This document shows positions 18,146 through 27,690 of a stretch of 60,247 nt of DNA, piece by piece. A program made the translations under genes and the position numbers. How positions within the stretch are numbered: the first letter of the stretch is position 1; each line of letters begins with the position of its first letter. A model generated the notes under the pieces. The model ran no database searches. It saw only the letters and a list, made by a program, of their open reading frames with translations, and had not been told where the DNA came from. The stretch lies in IMG/VR virus record IMGVR_UViG_3300033149_001001, positions 1-60,247 of that record. The stretch is one strand, 5' to 3'. Source of the stretch: a virus.

Positions 18146-18945
18146 TGGCTTTTGAAACCTATGAGGAATCACAGCAGCAGGGAAGCCCCATAGAACTGTA
18201 TACAATGACGATGGGAAGCGATATCTATCGTTGGCATACGTCTGTGGAATACGAGATCACGCATTCCGGAGATAAATTCTATCGACTCCAGATCAGTCGG
18301 GGAAGCATTGTGACCGGCCAAGAATACCTGGAGGTCATTATGCCCGGCGATCTGGAGTTTCCACTACAATTCGCCAGCATCGCCCCTGGGCGTACAGCTA
18401 CACTCACAATCCAAACATATCATCGGGCGGACCCGTCTGATGTGAAGGTGATTTATAAAGGCGTAGTGCGAGCAGTTTCTTTTGCCAAGGACACTGCCGA
18501 GGCAAGACTATCGCTGATCCCACTTTCGGCTGCCTTTGATATGGAGATTCCGGAGCGAACGTATCAAGCACCATGCAATCATGTGCTTTTCGACGCTGAC
18601 TGTAAAGTATCGGCCGGAATGTTCAAGCATGAAGATTCCGTCACTGCGGTCACAGGTAATGTTATTTCAGTCAATGGCCTCTTGGCCGCAAAGGGTGATG
18701 GTTGGGCTACTGGCGGATATGTCGCTTATGGTGTTCTGGACTATCGATTGGTCCTATCTCAAAGTGGAGACGATCTGACATTGGTGTTGCCGTTTCATGA
18801 AACAGTGTTGGATCAAACTGTTTCGGTATACGCAGGTTGTGACCATACTATAGGCACTTGTGATTCCAAATTCAGCAATAAGATCAATTTCGGTGGGTGT
18901 CCGTATGTGCCTACTATCAATATCTTCGCGACGGGGATCAAATAA
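18145..18945 (+). CDS. Tail hub protein, DUF2163/BR0599-like
   Basis: A 266-residue protein. The N-terminus 'SPIELYTMTMGSDIYRWHTS' matches BR0599-type tail proteins found in gene transfer agents and siphophages, and the C-terminus has the family pattern 'GCDHTIGTCDSKFSNKINFGGCPYVP'. Two further Cys occur near 'APCNHVLFDADC'. The related lambda gpL binds an Fe-S cluster with C-terminal cysteines, so a cluster is plausible here. It overlaps both neighbours by one base. Confidence 0.8.
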   Translation: MAFETYEESQQQGSPIELYTMTMGSDIYRWHTSVEYEITHSGDKFYRLQISRGSIVTGQEYLEVIMPGDLEFPLQFASIAPGRTATLTIQTYHRADPSDVKVIYKGVVRAVSFAKDTAEARLSLIPLSAAFDMEIPERTYQAPCNHVLFDADCKVSAGMFKHEDSVTAVTGNVISVNGLLAAKGDGWATGGYVAYGVLDYRLVLSQSGDDLTLVLPFHETVLDQTVSVYAGCDHTIGTCDSKFSNKINFGGCPYVPTINIFATGIK

Positions 18946-21746
18946 TGGCATTCTTCTTCACACTACTTCTGTGGGTTGGTACATTCGCACTTTCGCAGTT
19001 GCTCACTCCTGAGCCGGAACTTGAAAACGCTCGTCCGGCTACTCTGGATGACTTCACTTTTCCTACGGCAACCGAAGGTCGAATGATCCCACTCCACTGG
19101 GGAACTGATCTAATGAAGGGGCCGAATGTCATTTGGTATGGTGACTTACGAGCTATTCCGAAAACTGAAAAGATCAAGGTCAATCTCTTCGAGAAAAAGA
19201 AAATCATTGTTGGGTGGGTGTACTATATCGGGTTCCAGATGGGAATTTGCCTTGGCCCGGCTACACTAAAGGCCATATACATTGGAGACGAGAAAGTTTG
19301 GTCCGGCACTCAGGCCACTGACGGGGCTATTGAAATTAGCCACGAAAACGCCATAGGAACCTTCCGATTCTTCACGGGTTCCAAAACACAGGCGACATCC
19401 ACATATCTCGAAACGCATCAAACGCTCTGTCCGGCCTATCGTGGATTATGCTACGGTGTCTGGGAAGGCGGCTATGTTGGCGAATCGACATCGATCAAGC
19501 CCTGGTCCTTCGAAATCGAGCGATGCCCAACGGGGCTCGCTTCCGCCCATCCGAAAGTCAACGATGCTGACTCGAACCCGGTTGAGATCGCATATGAGAT
19601 TCTGACGGATACAAGCTGGGGCTATGGTTATTCGCCCAGCGATATTGACTTGCCTGATTTTCGAGCTAAGGCCGAAATCTTATATGCCGAAGGGCAGGGC
19701 ATGTCGTTCATTCTGGCGAACCAGAAGAAAGCAACAAGTATCCTACAAGAGATTGAAAAACAAATCGACGGTCATTTGCGAATCGACGCCCAAAGTGGGT
19801 TGTGGAAACTCGATTTGATCCGTGATGGGTATTCGATTGATGGGCTCCAGGAAGCTAATTCCTCAAACATCAAAGAGATTGTCGAGTTTTCTCGGAGTGG
19901 GTGGGAAGGCACGGTCAACTCAGTTCGTGTTCGGTATAAGAGGCGAGCCAATAATTATGCCGAGGGCTTCGTACCTGCTCATGATTCGGCGAACATGAAA
20001 ATCCAGAATCGCCGGGTTCCAGCAATTTTCTCTTTTATCGGTTTGCGAGATGACACGCTGGCAAATAAGATCGTCTGGAGAGAATTGCGGGCTCGATCAT
20101 ATCCGTTCGCCAAACTTCGGATGCGGGTCAATCGGGAGTTCTGGAATTCCTATGTTGGTAAGGTGATTTTATTCACCTATACTTTCCAAGATTTCTCGAT
20201 TACGAAAATGCCATTCCGGATCACTCGAATCGACGCAGGTAATACAGAAGAGCCGGAAATCATGATTGACGCAGTGCAGGATGTATTCTCGTGGAAATCT
20301 GGGGCATTCTCTGATCCTGATGCTTCATCCTGGACCATTCCGGAAACAAACTTGGAGCCGTTTGCTGGCGACGAGCAGTTGGTGCTTGAGGCCCCATATG
20401 CCATGTCCCGACGTCATGACACCCCCACCGAAGGTCGATTGTTCTGCGGCGGTGTGTCGCCCGGCCGCGAGGAAGCCGGATTTGAGATCATGCAGAGGAA
20501 TTCCTCTGGTACACCTTCTGGCTCATTCTATTCGGCTGGAAGCATTGGCAGCTTCCTCTGGGTCGGTACATTGAATAGTGACGTAGACAATGACGAAACG
20601 ACGCTCAATGTGACCACGGACTTGAATGCAGCCGAGATCATTGCCGCAACAGATTATGATATAGGAAATAATCTGGTGAACTTGGTCATGATTGGTGATG
20701 AATTCCTGGCGTGTTCTGGAGCATCCACAATCACCGGTGGGTTGTCCCTCACTGGATGCTATCGTGGCCTACTGGACAGTGCTCAGGCAAGTCATTTGGC
20801 TGGAACCGATGTCTACATCTTCATAGGCGGTGGGTTGAGTGACGTCGCCTTTGACCCGACGTACAACATCCATGTTCGGCTACTGCCGTTCAACACTGCG
20901 GGCAACCAAGTCGCGATAGATGATTCTGGGATCACACAGGTCGATATAGCCATGAACAAGCGAGAACGTAGGCCCTATCCTCCTACATTCTTGAGGTTCA
21001 ATGCCGTGACCTATCCGGCCTCTGTGAACATTGATAGTGATGTCGCCGTGACGTTCAATCGGCGTGATTTCCGTATCTTTGATGAAGTCTCTCAGAACGC
21101 GACCGACGCCTCGACTATCAACGGGGACTTCCCGGCCAACAACAGTACTCAATATCAGCTTATCCTACTTGAGGGGATCACCGAAAAGTGGACTGGCTCC
21201 TGGAATGCTGGAACCGCTTCATTGAGCATTACCAGGACCAAGATTCTTCGTTATCTTGACGGCCTGCCTTCGGACCTGACTTTAGCCGTTCATACACGGC
21301 ACACGAAGGATACCGTGGTATATGAGGCCCTCTATAGGCCTCAGTGGACCGCCTCAGTGATCTCTGGGCTATCTGGAGACGTGTGGTTGGGCGTCATCGA
21401 TACTGAGCAGATAGGAGCTAAGTGGACGGCTCCCAGCACTGGTACATATGCGTTTTCGCTGGAATCGGCTCTGGCTGGCGATGTAGAGGCCCGAATCAAT
21501 GGCGGAACATTCCAGACGATCATCACCGCAGGAAATTTAGTTGGGGACTTGACGGGAGTTGCAGTTAATGATATAATTGAAGTTAGGCACCAAGATTCAT
21601 CGTCAAGTAATGAAGTTCTTTTAACGATTGATAGTCCTTCTCACAGTGAAGATGCTTTTGCAGTTTTGATTTTTGACAATGTATACGGCCCAACATATGG
21701 TGGCTTTGGCATAGGCGGCTTTGGCACGGGCCCATTTGGGAGGTAA
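18945..21746 (+). CDS. Tail tip attachment protein, J-like
   Basis: About 933 residues. The start at 18945 (TAATG overlap) gives an N-terminus with a hydrophobic helix MAFFFTLLLWVGTFALSQLL, seen in many J-like proteins. Residues about 220-450 contain 'VNDADSNPVEIAYEILTD' and 'SYPFAKLRMRVNREFW', characteristic of the 'putative phage tail protein' hub domain. The C-terminal third is made of fibronectin-like beta domains, ending in a Gly-rich segment (YGGFGIGGFGTGPFG). It should form the tail tip and contact the receptor. Confidence 0.8.
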   Translation: MAFFFTLLLWVGTFALSQLLTPEPELENARPATLDDFTFPTATEGRMIPLHWGTDLMKGPNVIWYGDLRAIPKTEKIKVNLFEKKKIIVGWVYYIGFQMGICLGPATLKAIYIGDEKVWSGTQATDGAIEISHENAIGTFRFFTGSKTQATSTYLETHQTLCPAYRGLCYGVWEGGYVGESTSIKPWSFEIERCPTGLASAHPKVNDADSNPVEIAYEILTDTSWGYGYSPSDIDLPDFRAKAEILYAEGQGMSFILANQKKATSILQEIEKQIDGHLRIDAQSGLWKLDLIRDGYSIDGLQEANSSNIKEIVEFSRSGWEGTVNSVRVRYKRRANNYAEGFVPAHDSANMKIQNRRVPAIFSFIGLRDDTLANKIVWRELRARSYPFAKLRMRVNREFWNSYVGKVILFTYTFQDFSITKMPFRITRIDAGNTEEPEIMIDAVQDVFSWKSGAFSDPDASSWTIPETNLEPFAGDEQLVLEAPYAMSRRHDTPTEGRLFCGGVSPGREEAGFEIMQRNSSGTPSGSFYSAGSIGSFLWVGTLNSDVDNDETTLNVTTDLNAAEIIAATDYDIGNNLVNLVMIGDEFLACSGASTITGGLSLTGCYRGLLDSAQASHLAGTDVYIFIGGGLSDVAFDPTYNIHVRLLPFNTAGNQVAIDDSGITQVDIAMNKRERRPYPPTFLRFNAVTYPASVNIDSDVAVTFNRRDFRIFDEVSQNATDASTINGDFPANNSTQYQLILLEGITEKWTGSWNAGTASLSITRTKILRYLDGLPSDLTLAVHTRHTKDTVVYEALYRPQWTASVISGLSGDVWLGVIDTEQIGAKWTAPSTGTYAFSLESALAGDVEARINGGTFQTIITAGNLVGDLTGVAVNDIIEVRHQDSSSSNEVLLTIDSPSHSEDAFAVLIFDNVYGPTYGGFGIGGFGTGPFGR

Positions 21747-21748
21747 CC

Positions 21749-23362
21749 ATGGCAACATATCCGGCTAACGGAAGTTATGTAGATACTTGGGATGCGGCCT
21801 TATTGGCTTGGCTGACTGATACAGTGTTTGACACTGATGGTAGTTTCAAGGCTGAATCGGAACCTACGTTTGCAGGCTTGAATCTCAGTGGCTTAACCGC
21901 GAATCGCTTATTGGCAGGTAATGCGGACAAAGATTTAGTATCCACAGACTTAGCTTCATGGATAGCCGGGACCGCTAATCAAGTGAATGTGACAAATGGA
22001 GGGGACGGTACGGTTACGCTTTCTGGACCACAAAATTTACATACATCGGCCACGCCTGAATTTTCGGCCCTAACTCTCAGTTCTACTTCTACCCCTTTGT
22101 ACGCGGGACCGTGGACCGGACGCCCAGAGCCCATCGCCGCCCATTGCAATATATATGGTGACTTGTTTTGTGGCAATGTGGGGGAGAATGTTGGCCGTTT
22201 CCGAGTATCAAGCAATGCCAGCAATGGATTTTTACAGTGGAACCGCTATTATGATGGTACAGCGTCACAACAGATGGACGTGACAAAACCAAGTTTTTCA
22301 TTTGAACTGAAAGGCGGTGCTGATGCTGTAACGATATCGAGGAGTGATCCCGGCAGTACAACAATGGTAACTTTGTTTGAATTGAATGGAGCTACAGGAA
22401 AGGTAACTATTGGTGATTTACTGGCAGATGATATAGTAGCGGATTCTTTGGTAATAGATTCGACTACATTGATTGTAGATGCTGTGGATCATCAAGTTGG
22501 CATCGGTACAACACCTCAGCGTTTATTCCATCTTGCTGAGGAAGAATTCCCCTACATGCACTTTACTGATGATGTTTCTGGTCATGGTGCGAGTGATGGT
22601 ATGACGGTAGGTATGAGAGGTGGAACCTCTGTAACTGCATTTATCCGTGTTCGAGAAGATCGTCCTTTTAGTATATGGACCGACGATGCAGAACGACTAA
22701 CTGTCCTCGGCAATGGAAATATAGGAATCAACACAACTTCGGCTAATGCACGGTTAGATGTTCGCGGTAACACCCGTCTTGGAGATGGTAATACCAATTA
22801 TGCTGAAATCAAGGCAGATGGGGAAATCAATCTACACGGCACAGCAAGAGTCAAGCAGGCTATCTGGATTGATTCCAATGGTATTAAGGCCCCCGGTTCT
22901 AAGCCCGCAACCGAAGTTGCTCACGGCGATTTGGAAGTAGCAGCATGGCAGTTTGCTGATGAATCTCTTGAAACAAACCAACAATCGGTAAGTTGGTCTT
23001 GTCGTATTCCAGAGCCAATGGATCGAACGGTAGCTCCAACAATTACTATAGCATGGTCTGCCGATGGGGTTAGCCCAGGTAACTGTGAATGGCAACTGGA
23101 GTATTTCTGGACGGCCCCAGGTGAAGATACGACTCAGGGGGCCGAAGAAACTTTAACCCAGACTGCGGCTGCTTCTTCTACGGCTCACGGTATGGTAATT
23201 ACTACTTTCACTGGAATCAATGTTCCTGGTGGTTCCGATGTTTGCCTGCATTGCAGATTAACCAGACTATCGGCTGGGACCAATGATACTATAGCAGATA
23301 CCGTGGAATTGCATGGTACTTGTTTTCAGTTCACCTGTGACAAATTAGGTGAGGCCACATAA
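21749..23362 (+). CDS. Tail fibre protein
   Basis: A 537-residue protein. 'ANQVNVTNGGDGTVTLSGPQ' and 'HTSATPEFSALTLSS' are repeats common to trimeric phage fibres. Residues about 240-360 contain 'IGIGTTPQRLFHLAEE', 'GNIGINTTSANARLDVRG' segments, beta-helical shaft motifs. The C-terminal 150 residues form a distinct beta domain, a probable receptor-binding head. The last structural gene of the tail operon. Confidence 0.8.
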   Translation: MATYPANGSYVDTWDAALLAWLTDTVFDTDGSFKAESEPTFAGLNLSGLTANRLLAGNADKDLVSTDLASWIAGTANQVNVTNGGDGTVTLSGPQNLHTSATPEFSALTLSSTSTPLYAGPWTGRPEPIAAHCNIYGDLFCGNVGENVGRFRVSSNASNGFLQWNRYYDGTASQQMDVTKPSFSFELKGGADAVTISRSDPGSTTMVTLFELNGATGKVTIGDLLADDIVADSLVIDSTTLIVDAVDHQVGIGTTPQRLFHLAEEEFPYMHFTDDVSGHGASDGMTVGMRGGTSVTAFIRVREDRPFSIWTDDAERLTVLGNGNIGINTTSANARLDVRGNTRLGDGNTNYAEIKADGEINLHGTARVKQAIWIDSNGIKAPGSKPATEVAHGDLEVAAWQFADESLETNQQSVSWSCRIPEPMDRTVAPTITIAWSADGVSPGNCEWQLEYFWTAPGEDTTQGAEETLTQTAAASSTAHGMVITTFTGINVPGGSDVCLHCRLTRLSAGTNDTIADTVELHGTCFQFTCDKLGEAT

Positions 23363-23379
23363 AATTAGGAGATCAGAAG

Positions 23380-23535
23380 ATGAAGATTAGTGGAGACTCA
23401 GAAGGTCTACAGGCTGTTATTGTCCTATGTGATATTGCTCTCAAGACTCAAGGCGTGAAGGTCCTGGATTTTGTGACGAAAGTACGGGCCGCAGTAACGC
23501 CCGTGGAGGAAGACAGTGACGAAAATACTTCTTGA
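23380..23535 (+). CDS. Small hypothetical protein, 51 residues
   Basis: ATG at 23380 with AGGAGATCAG upstream. The protein starts MKISGDSEGLQAVIVLCDIA and ends acidic (EEDSDENTS). The stop overlaps the -35 box of the following promoter. No family recognised; the position between fibre and holin-like gene is typical for small lysis- or tail-associated proteins. Confidence 0.6.
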   Translation: MKISGDSEGLQAVIVLCDIALKTQGVKVLDFVTKVRAAVTPVEEDSDENTS

Positions 23536-23560
23536 CAAGTGTACAAGAATCATGTATACT
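23532..23560 (+). promoter_or_regulatory. Sigma70-like promoter for holin-like gene
   Basis: TTGACA (23532-23537), 17 bp, TATACT (23555-23560). Start expected near 23567, leaving a short leader with GAAAGGA before GTG 23586. It would give the lysis-region genes independent expression. Confidence 0.8.
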
Positions 23561-23585
23561 TGAACAAGTTGAAAGGATTTGAGCA

Positions 23586-23834
23586 GTGAACGACAACACG
23601 GAAATAGAAAAAGTTATTGACAAAACGGTCCATGCGACTCTGACGAAGATCGGCTTTGATCTATCAGACCCGATTGAACTTCAAGCAGATATGCACTTTT
23701 TGCGTTCTGCTCGAACACTGACTTCAACGGCGGGTATTCGGGCGATCATGACCCTCGTAGGACTTATCACGATAGGGCTGGCTGGCGGAGCCTTAATCGC
23801 TATAGGGAGAGCAATCAAGCAAGCCTGTAACTAA
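23586..23834 (+). CDS. Small membrane protein, holin-like (DUF6127-like)
   Basis: An 82-residue protein. 'ATLTKIGFDLSDPIELQADMHFLRSAR' followed by one strong membrane segment (RAIMTLVGLITIGLAGGALIA) is a pattern common among small phage proteins placed after the tail genes and often listed as holin-like. Start GTG with Shine-Dalgarno. The role in lysis is inferred from size, topology and location. Confidence 0.7.
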   Translation: MNDNTEIEKVIDKTVHATLTKIGFDLSDPIELQADMHFLRSARTLTSTAGIRAIMTLVGLITIGLAGGALIAIGRAIKQACN

Positions 23835-23859
23835 TCACACAATTCGAGGAGAGTGGAGA

Positions 23860-24015
23860 ATGCCCAAAATCACGAATGCCGAAATCGACAAAGTAGCAGA
23901 GAGAGTCTATCGAGAGCTTATCAGTGTCCTGGGGCTCAAGGCGGCCCGAAAAGCTCAACTCCAGATCGGACGATTACTTCTCCAGGAACAGAAGCGTCGA
24001 AAAGACCTTGATTAG
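23860..24015 (+). CDS. Small basic helical protein, 51 residues
   Basis: ATG 23860 has GAGGAG upstream. The product starts MPKITNAEIDKVAERVYREL and ends with a basic helix (LQEQKRRKDLD). It is predicted to be fully helical. It lies between the holin-like gene and a nucleotide hydrolase gene. No function assigned. Confidence 0.6.
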   Translation: MPKITNAEIDKVAERVYRELISVLGLKAARKAQLQIGRLLLQEQKRRKDLD

Positions 24016-24023
24016 GAGAGCCC

Positions 24024-25049
24024 ATGTCTAACGAAAAAGATACAAATCCGAAAGAGGCAGTGGGGATTCGCAAGGTAGCGATGAGTTGCCTCAGTAGCCC
24101 AGTGGTAGCTTTGGTGGCTCAGGCGTATCAAGCTAATGGCTTCAATCCCCAAAAAAGCATTCTCGCTTCGCATCACTGCAACTTAGCGATAAACTACCTC
24201 ATGGGTTTTTGGGAAGGCATCAGAGATTCGGCGTATCCACCAGCACTTGCACAAGCTATGGCACATGTCATGATGATACGAGACGCTCAGCTTGGGGGTA
24301 GATTACTTGATGATCGAAAGAAAAGTGCTGGTGGGCTACATGTTTCTGAACTAAATACCAATGCGGCGGATATCATTGCGAAGTATCTGGAGTGCAAACC
24401 TCCTTTTACACATTTGCACGGCAGCCCAATAGGTAGCCGCTTGGTTTTGGATCGTGAATACGAAACGCCATACCATGTTCTTCCCTGGCGTGTCGTGATG
24501 GAAGCCGCCCTGGGCATGATGGAAGGGGCCCGAAAGTATGGCCGACACAATTATCGCAAGATGGGCGTTCGTGCCAGTGTCTATTATGACGCGGGATGTC
24601 GGCATCTCCTTGATTTCATCGAGGGTACTGACGTTGATAAGGATAGTGGCTTATCTCACTTAGCGAAGTTCCTATCCTGTATATCAGTGCTTTTGGACTG
24701 TCAGCTTATGGGCAACTGGGTTGATGATCGCCCAATCCGCATTCCATTAAGACATGCTCAGGAAAGCGACACCTTGGCCACCAAAGACTGTAGAGATATA
24801 ATTGAGAAGCGAGCAGTACGTTTAAGAACTGGGCAAATTCTCCCAGGAGAGCATACCTGTGCGAAGTGGAAATCCATAGACAGCAATCCACCGTATTATT
24901 CGTTGGGGGTGTGTCCAACATGTCAACATCAAGTAAATCATCTTTGTCCCGGCCCGCTCTGCTTGTCTTGTGATAAGCAGGAGACCTGTGCAAAAATGAA
25001 CTACGAAGACCCAATCGAACACTGTACGGAATGGACGTCCCGTGACTAA
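24024..25049 (+). CDS. dATP/dGTP diphosphohydrolase-like protein (DUF5664) with C-terminal Cys cluster
   Basis: A 341-residue protein. The start 'DTNPKEAVGIRKVAMS' and residues about 150-240 ('EGARKYGRHNYRKMGVRAS', 'RHLLDFIEGTDVDKDSGLSHL', 'NWVDDRP') match the family called dATP/dGTP diphosphohydrolase N-terminal domain. A comparatively long insert separates the two halves. The C-terminus carries CPTC...CPGPLCLSC, a likely zinc site. The family is thought to act on deoxypurine triphosphates in phages. A PurZ gene is not present, so it does not by itself imply 2-aminoadenine DNA. Confidence 0.75.
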   Translation: MSNEKDTNPKEAVGIRKVAMSCLSSPVVALVAQAYQANGFNPQKSILASHHCNLAINYLMGFWEGIRDSAYPPALAQAMAHVMMIRDAQLGGRLLDDRKKSAGGLHVSELNTNAADIIAKYLECKPPFTHLHGSPIGSRLVLDREYETPYHVLPWRVVMEAALGMMEGARKYGRHNYRKMGVRASVYYDAGCRHLLDFIEGTDVDKDSGLSHLAKFLSCISVLLDCQLMGNWVDDRPIRIPLRHAQESDTLATKDCRDIIEKRAVRLRTGQILPGEHTCAKWKSIDSNPPYYSLGVCPTCQHQVNHLCPGPLCLSCDKQETCAKMNYEDPIEHCTEWTSRD

Positions 25050-25061
25050 TTGGAGGATTAG

Positions 25062-25664
25062 ATGAATAATCACATGATATATCTTGATTGCGATGGAGTC
25101 TACGCCGACTTTATTACTGGAATTCTCGCTGCCCTCAAATACCCGTACGAGGGAATTGACAAATGGCCATTCGGCCGAGTGTTTGACATTTTTCCACTGA
25201 TAGGCACCAACTGGATCGAGGTCAGCACGCACTGCACCACCGACTTCTGGGCTAACTTACCCTGGACTGAGGATGGCCGAGATATTCTCAAACTCATCTG
25301 GGATCGATTTAGTCCAGAGCAAACAATGTTGCTGACAAAGCCGATGGACAATGATGATTCGTACACTGGCAAGGCCCAGTGGGTCACGAAGCATATTCCG
25401 GAGTTGCGGCATCGGATTGTGCCGACTCACGTCAGTAAGCATGAATTCGCCTACGGGGCAACCTCGCTGCTGATTGATGATAGTGAAGAGAACTGTGATA
25501 AGTTTTGCGAAGCCGGTGGGTCCGTGATTCTTGTGCCCCGCCCCTGGAATCGTTACGATTATCTTTTCTTTACAGGCGATACTGTGGCCTTCATTGAGGA
25601 GCAGTTGGATAAGTGGATGGTCGAATCACAGCACCCCGCTCGCTACAACGTGAATGTATCTTGA
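25062..25664 (+). CDS. HAD-like 5'(3')-deoxyribonucleotidase
   Basis: A 200-residue protein. 'IYLDCDGVYADF' gives the HAD motif I DxDGV, and 'LLIDDSEENCDKF' the motif with two Asp near the C-terminus. Both fit the NT5C family, which dephosphorylates dNMPs. In a phage this would adjust nucleotide pools during host DNA breakdown. It sits with other nucleotide hydrolase genes. Confidence 0.8.
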   Translation: MNNHMIYLDCDGVYADFITGILAALKYPYEGIDKWPFGRVFDIFPLIGTNWIEVSTHCTTDFWANLPWTEDGRDILKLIWDRFSPEQTMLLTKPMDNDDSYTGKAQWVTKHIPELRHRIVPTHVSKHEFAYGATSLLIDDSEENCDKFCEAGGSVILVPRPWNRYDYLFFTGDTVAFIEEQLDKWMVESQHPARYNVNVS

Positions 25665-25679
25665 TTTGAAAGGATTGAA

Positions 25680-26846
25680 ATGCCGCTGAGTAAAGAAACA
25701 AAACAAGCAATCGCCAAAGAACTACGGGCAAACCCTAATATCAACCGAACTGATTTGGCAAATAGATATGAAGTTTCACGAGGCACGGTCTATAACATAG
25801 CCAAATCGCTGAATATGATCCTTACTCCCGGCGAAGTAGATAGCGAGGCTCAAGTGCTTACTCAGAAACTCCGGGCGGATCGCAATAAACGGCTCTATAA
25901 AGAGGCTCTGAAACAGCTTACCGAGATTCGCCGAGAGTTGGCCCTGTACCAGGAATTCCAGGATGTGAAGAATCTGATCGTCCCACAAAACCAACCTGTC
26001 GATGAATACCGAGGACTCAAGCAGGCCGTGCCGGTGCTGGTGCTGTCCGATTGGCACATTGACGAGCCGGTGGACCCGGCCACCGTGAGCGGGCTGAATG
26101 AGTATAGCCTGGAGATCGCCCGGCAACGTGTGGCAGCCCTTATCAAGGCCGCAACCAAGATCGTCACAATGCTCAAGAAGGATTCGGATATCGAACATCT
26201 TGTTATCACCGCCCTGGGTGACTTCATGTCAGGATGGATTCACGAGGAATTACAAGCCTCGAACGAACTGACCCCGATGGAGTCTGTTCTGGAGGTTCTG
26301 AATATGCTGACGGGACTTATCCAGAATATCCTGGACGCAGGCATTGTAAAAGGAATTACCATGGTTTGCTGCGTGGGTAATCACGGCAGAATCACCAAAC
26401 GCACGTTCTACAAGCTTCGCACAAAAACGTCGTATGAGTGGATGCTATATAATCTGCTAATGCAGCATTTTCATGCGAAGGGCGAAATTCGCGTAAAGTT
26501 TCAAATTCCCACCGGCTATTTCAACTGGGTAAGCATTTGTGGTCGAGATATCCGATGTCACCACGGCGATAACCTTCGCTATAACGGTGGCATTGGTGGG
26601 GTCCATATTCCAGTGAAGAAAGCGATTGCCCAATGGAATAAGGGCAAGCACGCTGATCTCGATATCTTCGGCCACTGGCATACTCTGGAATGGGCAAAAG
26701 ACTACGTTATTAACGGCTCATTGATCGGCTATAACACTTTTGGTGAAATGCTCAAAGCCGATTTCCAGAAGGCTCAACAAGCGTTGTTCCTTATGCACAG
26801 TCGTTTTGATAAAACGGCTCAGTATCCGATCAAGGTGCAGGACTAA
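25680..26846 (+). CDS. Metallophosphoesterase with N-terminal HTH
   Basis: A 388-residue protein. Residues 1-45 form a helix-turn-helix of the resolvase/transposase type (RTDLANRYEVSRGTVYNIAK). From about 120 there is a calcineurin-like phosphoesterase with its metal motifs in order: SDWHID, LGDFMSG, GNHGR, HHGD and GHWH. Likely a DNA-directed phosphatase or nuclease; HTH-MPE fusions of this kind recur in phages. Two overlapping small genes follow. Confidence 0.8.
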   Translation: MPLSKETKQAIAKELRANPNINRTDLANRYEVSRGTVYNIAKSLNMILTPGEVDSEAQVLTQKLRADRNKRLYKEALKQLTEIRRELALYQEFQDVKNLIVPQNQPVDEYRGLKQAVPVLVLSDWHIDEPVDPATVSGLNEYSLEIARQRVAALIKAATKIVTMLKKDSDIEHLVITALGDFMSGWIHEELQASNELTPMESVLEVLNMLTGLIQNILDAGIVKGITMVCCVGNHGRITKRTFYKLRTKTSYEWMLYNLLMQHFHAKGEIRVKFQIPTGYFNWVSICGRDIRCHHGDNLRYNGGIGGVHIPVKKAIAQWNKGKHADLDIFGHWHTLEWAKDYVINGSLIGYNTFGEMLKADFQKAQQALFLMHSRFDKTAQYPIKVQD

Positions 26847-27016
26847 TGAGCGGAGCATGGTCACACGGAAAAGGGGACCGGGCTCGTCCAAAGTCCGTCC
26901 CCTACGAGGTCTATGACCTTCGGTATGATCTTGCAATAGGCAGAATTACGAGAAGGGAATTTGATGAGCAAATTGACGCAGCCTGGGAAGCAGCGAAAAA
27001 GCGACAAAGTAAATAG
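26846..27016 (+). CDS. Small hypothetical protein, 56 residues
   Basis: Starts in a TAATG overlap with the phosphoesterase gene. The product begins MSGAWSHGKGDRARPKSVPY and is helical after that, ending in AAKKRQSK. The N-terminal part, rich in Arg/Lys/Gly, followed by a short helical DEQID segment, is seen in small phage proteins of unknown function. It overlaps the next gene by about 50 bases. Confidence 0.6.
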   Translation: MSGAWSHGKGDRARPKSVPYEVYDLRYDLAIGRITRREFDEQIDAAWEAAKKRQSK

Positions 27017-27257
27017 CATATTCGAGGCAGCCGGTGGCTTGTTCTTGCTCCTGAATGTGCTCCAAGTTCTCGCAGACAAATCCGTTGCGGGAGTTAGCAT
27101 CACTACCGTATCCTTCTTTACTATCTGGGGATATTGGAACCTGTACTACTACAAATCAATCCAACAGAAATTTTCGTTGGTGGCTTCTTCACTGGTAACG
27201 CTGGTGAATACGGTATGGCTCGCATTGTTAATCTATTACAAAATAATTGGAGGCTAA
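26964..27257 (+). CDS. Three-helix membrane protein, possibly SemiSWEET/PQ-loop-like
   Basis: A 97-residue protein starting at ATG 26964 with AAGGGA upstream. Three hydrophobic segments are visible (residues about 21-40, 45-64, 70-92), with 'GVSITTVSFFTIWGYWNLYYY' in the middle. The three-helix size and the GVS...W..YYY pattern recall SemiSWEET half-transporters. Similar small proteins occur in many phages. The transporter assignment is tentative. Confidence 0.6.
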   Translation: MSKLTQPGKQRKSDKVNSIFEAAGGLFLLLNVLQVLADKSVAGVSITTVSFFTIWGYWNLYYYKSIQQKFSLVASSLVTLVNTVWLALLIYYKIIGG

Positions 27258-27258
27258 G

Positions 27259-27690
27259 ATGATATATCCGGTAGAGAGATCGAATAGCAATCTGGAAAAC
27301 ATATCTGAGATGTGTAACTGGTGGCAACAGCGACTTGGCCTGACCGATTGGGCCATCAAGATACAATTCAAACATATGATTGACATGCGTGATGAAGGCA
27401 TGGCCGAGTCCCATGGCAACCTCAGCCGACGGATAGCTCATATCAACATGAGTCTACCGGAGAGCCGTTCTGAAAATTCATTACCAGATGACACAGAAAC
27501 ATCTATTGTCCATGAGCTACTTCACATCGCATTCCTTGCGTGGCACAACGCCACTGAGCGACTAAATCTCTCGGAAGTAGAGCAAAACGTGTGCTATGAA
27601 CAACCAATCGACCAACTGGCAGAGACCTTAGTCATGTTTCGGCGAAGCTCCGGTCATTACTTCTCATTTGAGTGGGAGGATGAGGCGTGA
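27259..27690 (+). CDS. Zincin-like metalloprotease fold protein
   Basis: A 143-residue protein starting at ATG 27259. 'IVHELLHIAF' provides an HExxH zinc motif with H85, E86 and H89. The size and the short helix after the motif fit the minimal zincins found in phages. The substrate is unknown; peptidoglycan crosslinks are a possibility given the lack of another lysis enzyme, but nothing shows this. Ends in a GTGA overlap with the helicase gene. Confidence 0.65.
   Translation: MIYPVERSNSNLENISEMCNWWQQRLGLTDWAIKIQFKHMIDMRDEGMAESHGNLSRRIAHINMSLPESRSENSLPDDTETSIVHELLHIAFLAWHNATERLNLSEVEQNVCYEQPIDQLAETLVMFRRSSGHYFSFEWEDEA

Noticed and set aside
24024-25049. Evidence for a 2-aminoadenine (Z) genome
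   Set aside because: Only a dATP/dGTP hydrolase-like gene is present; no PurZ homologue is visible and the HD protein is not clearly DatZ.
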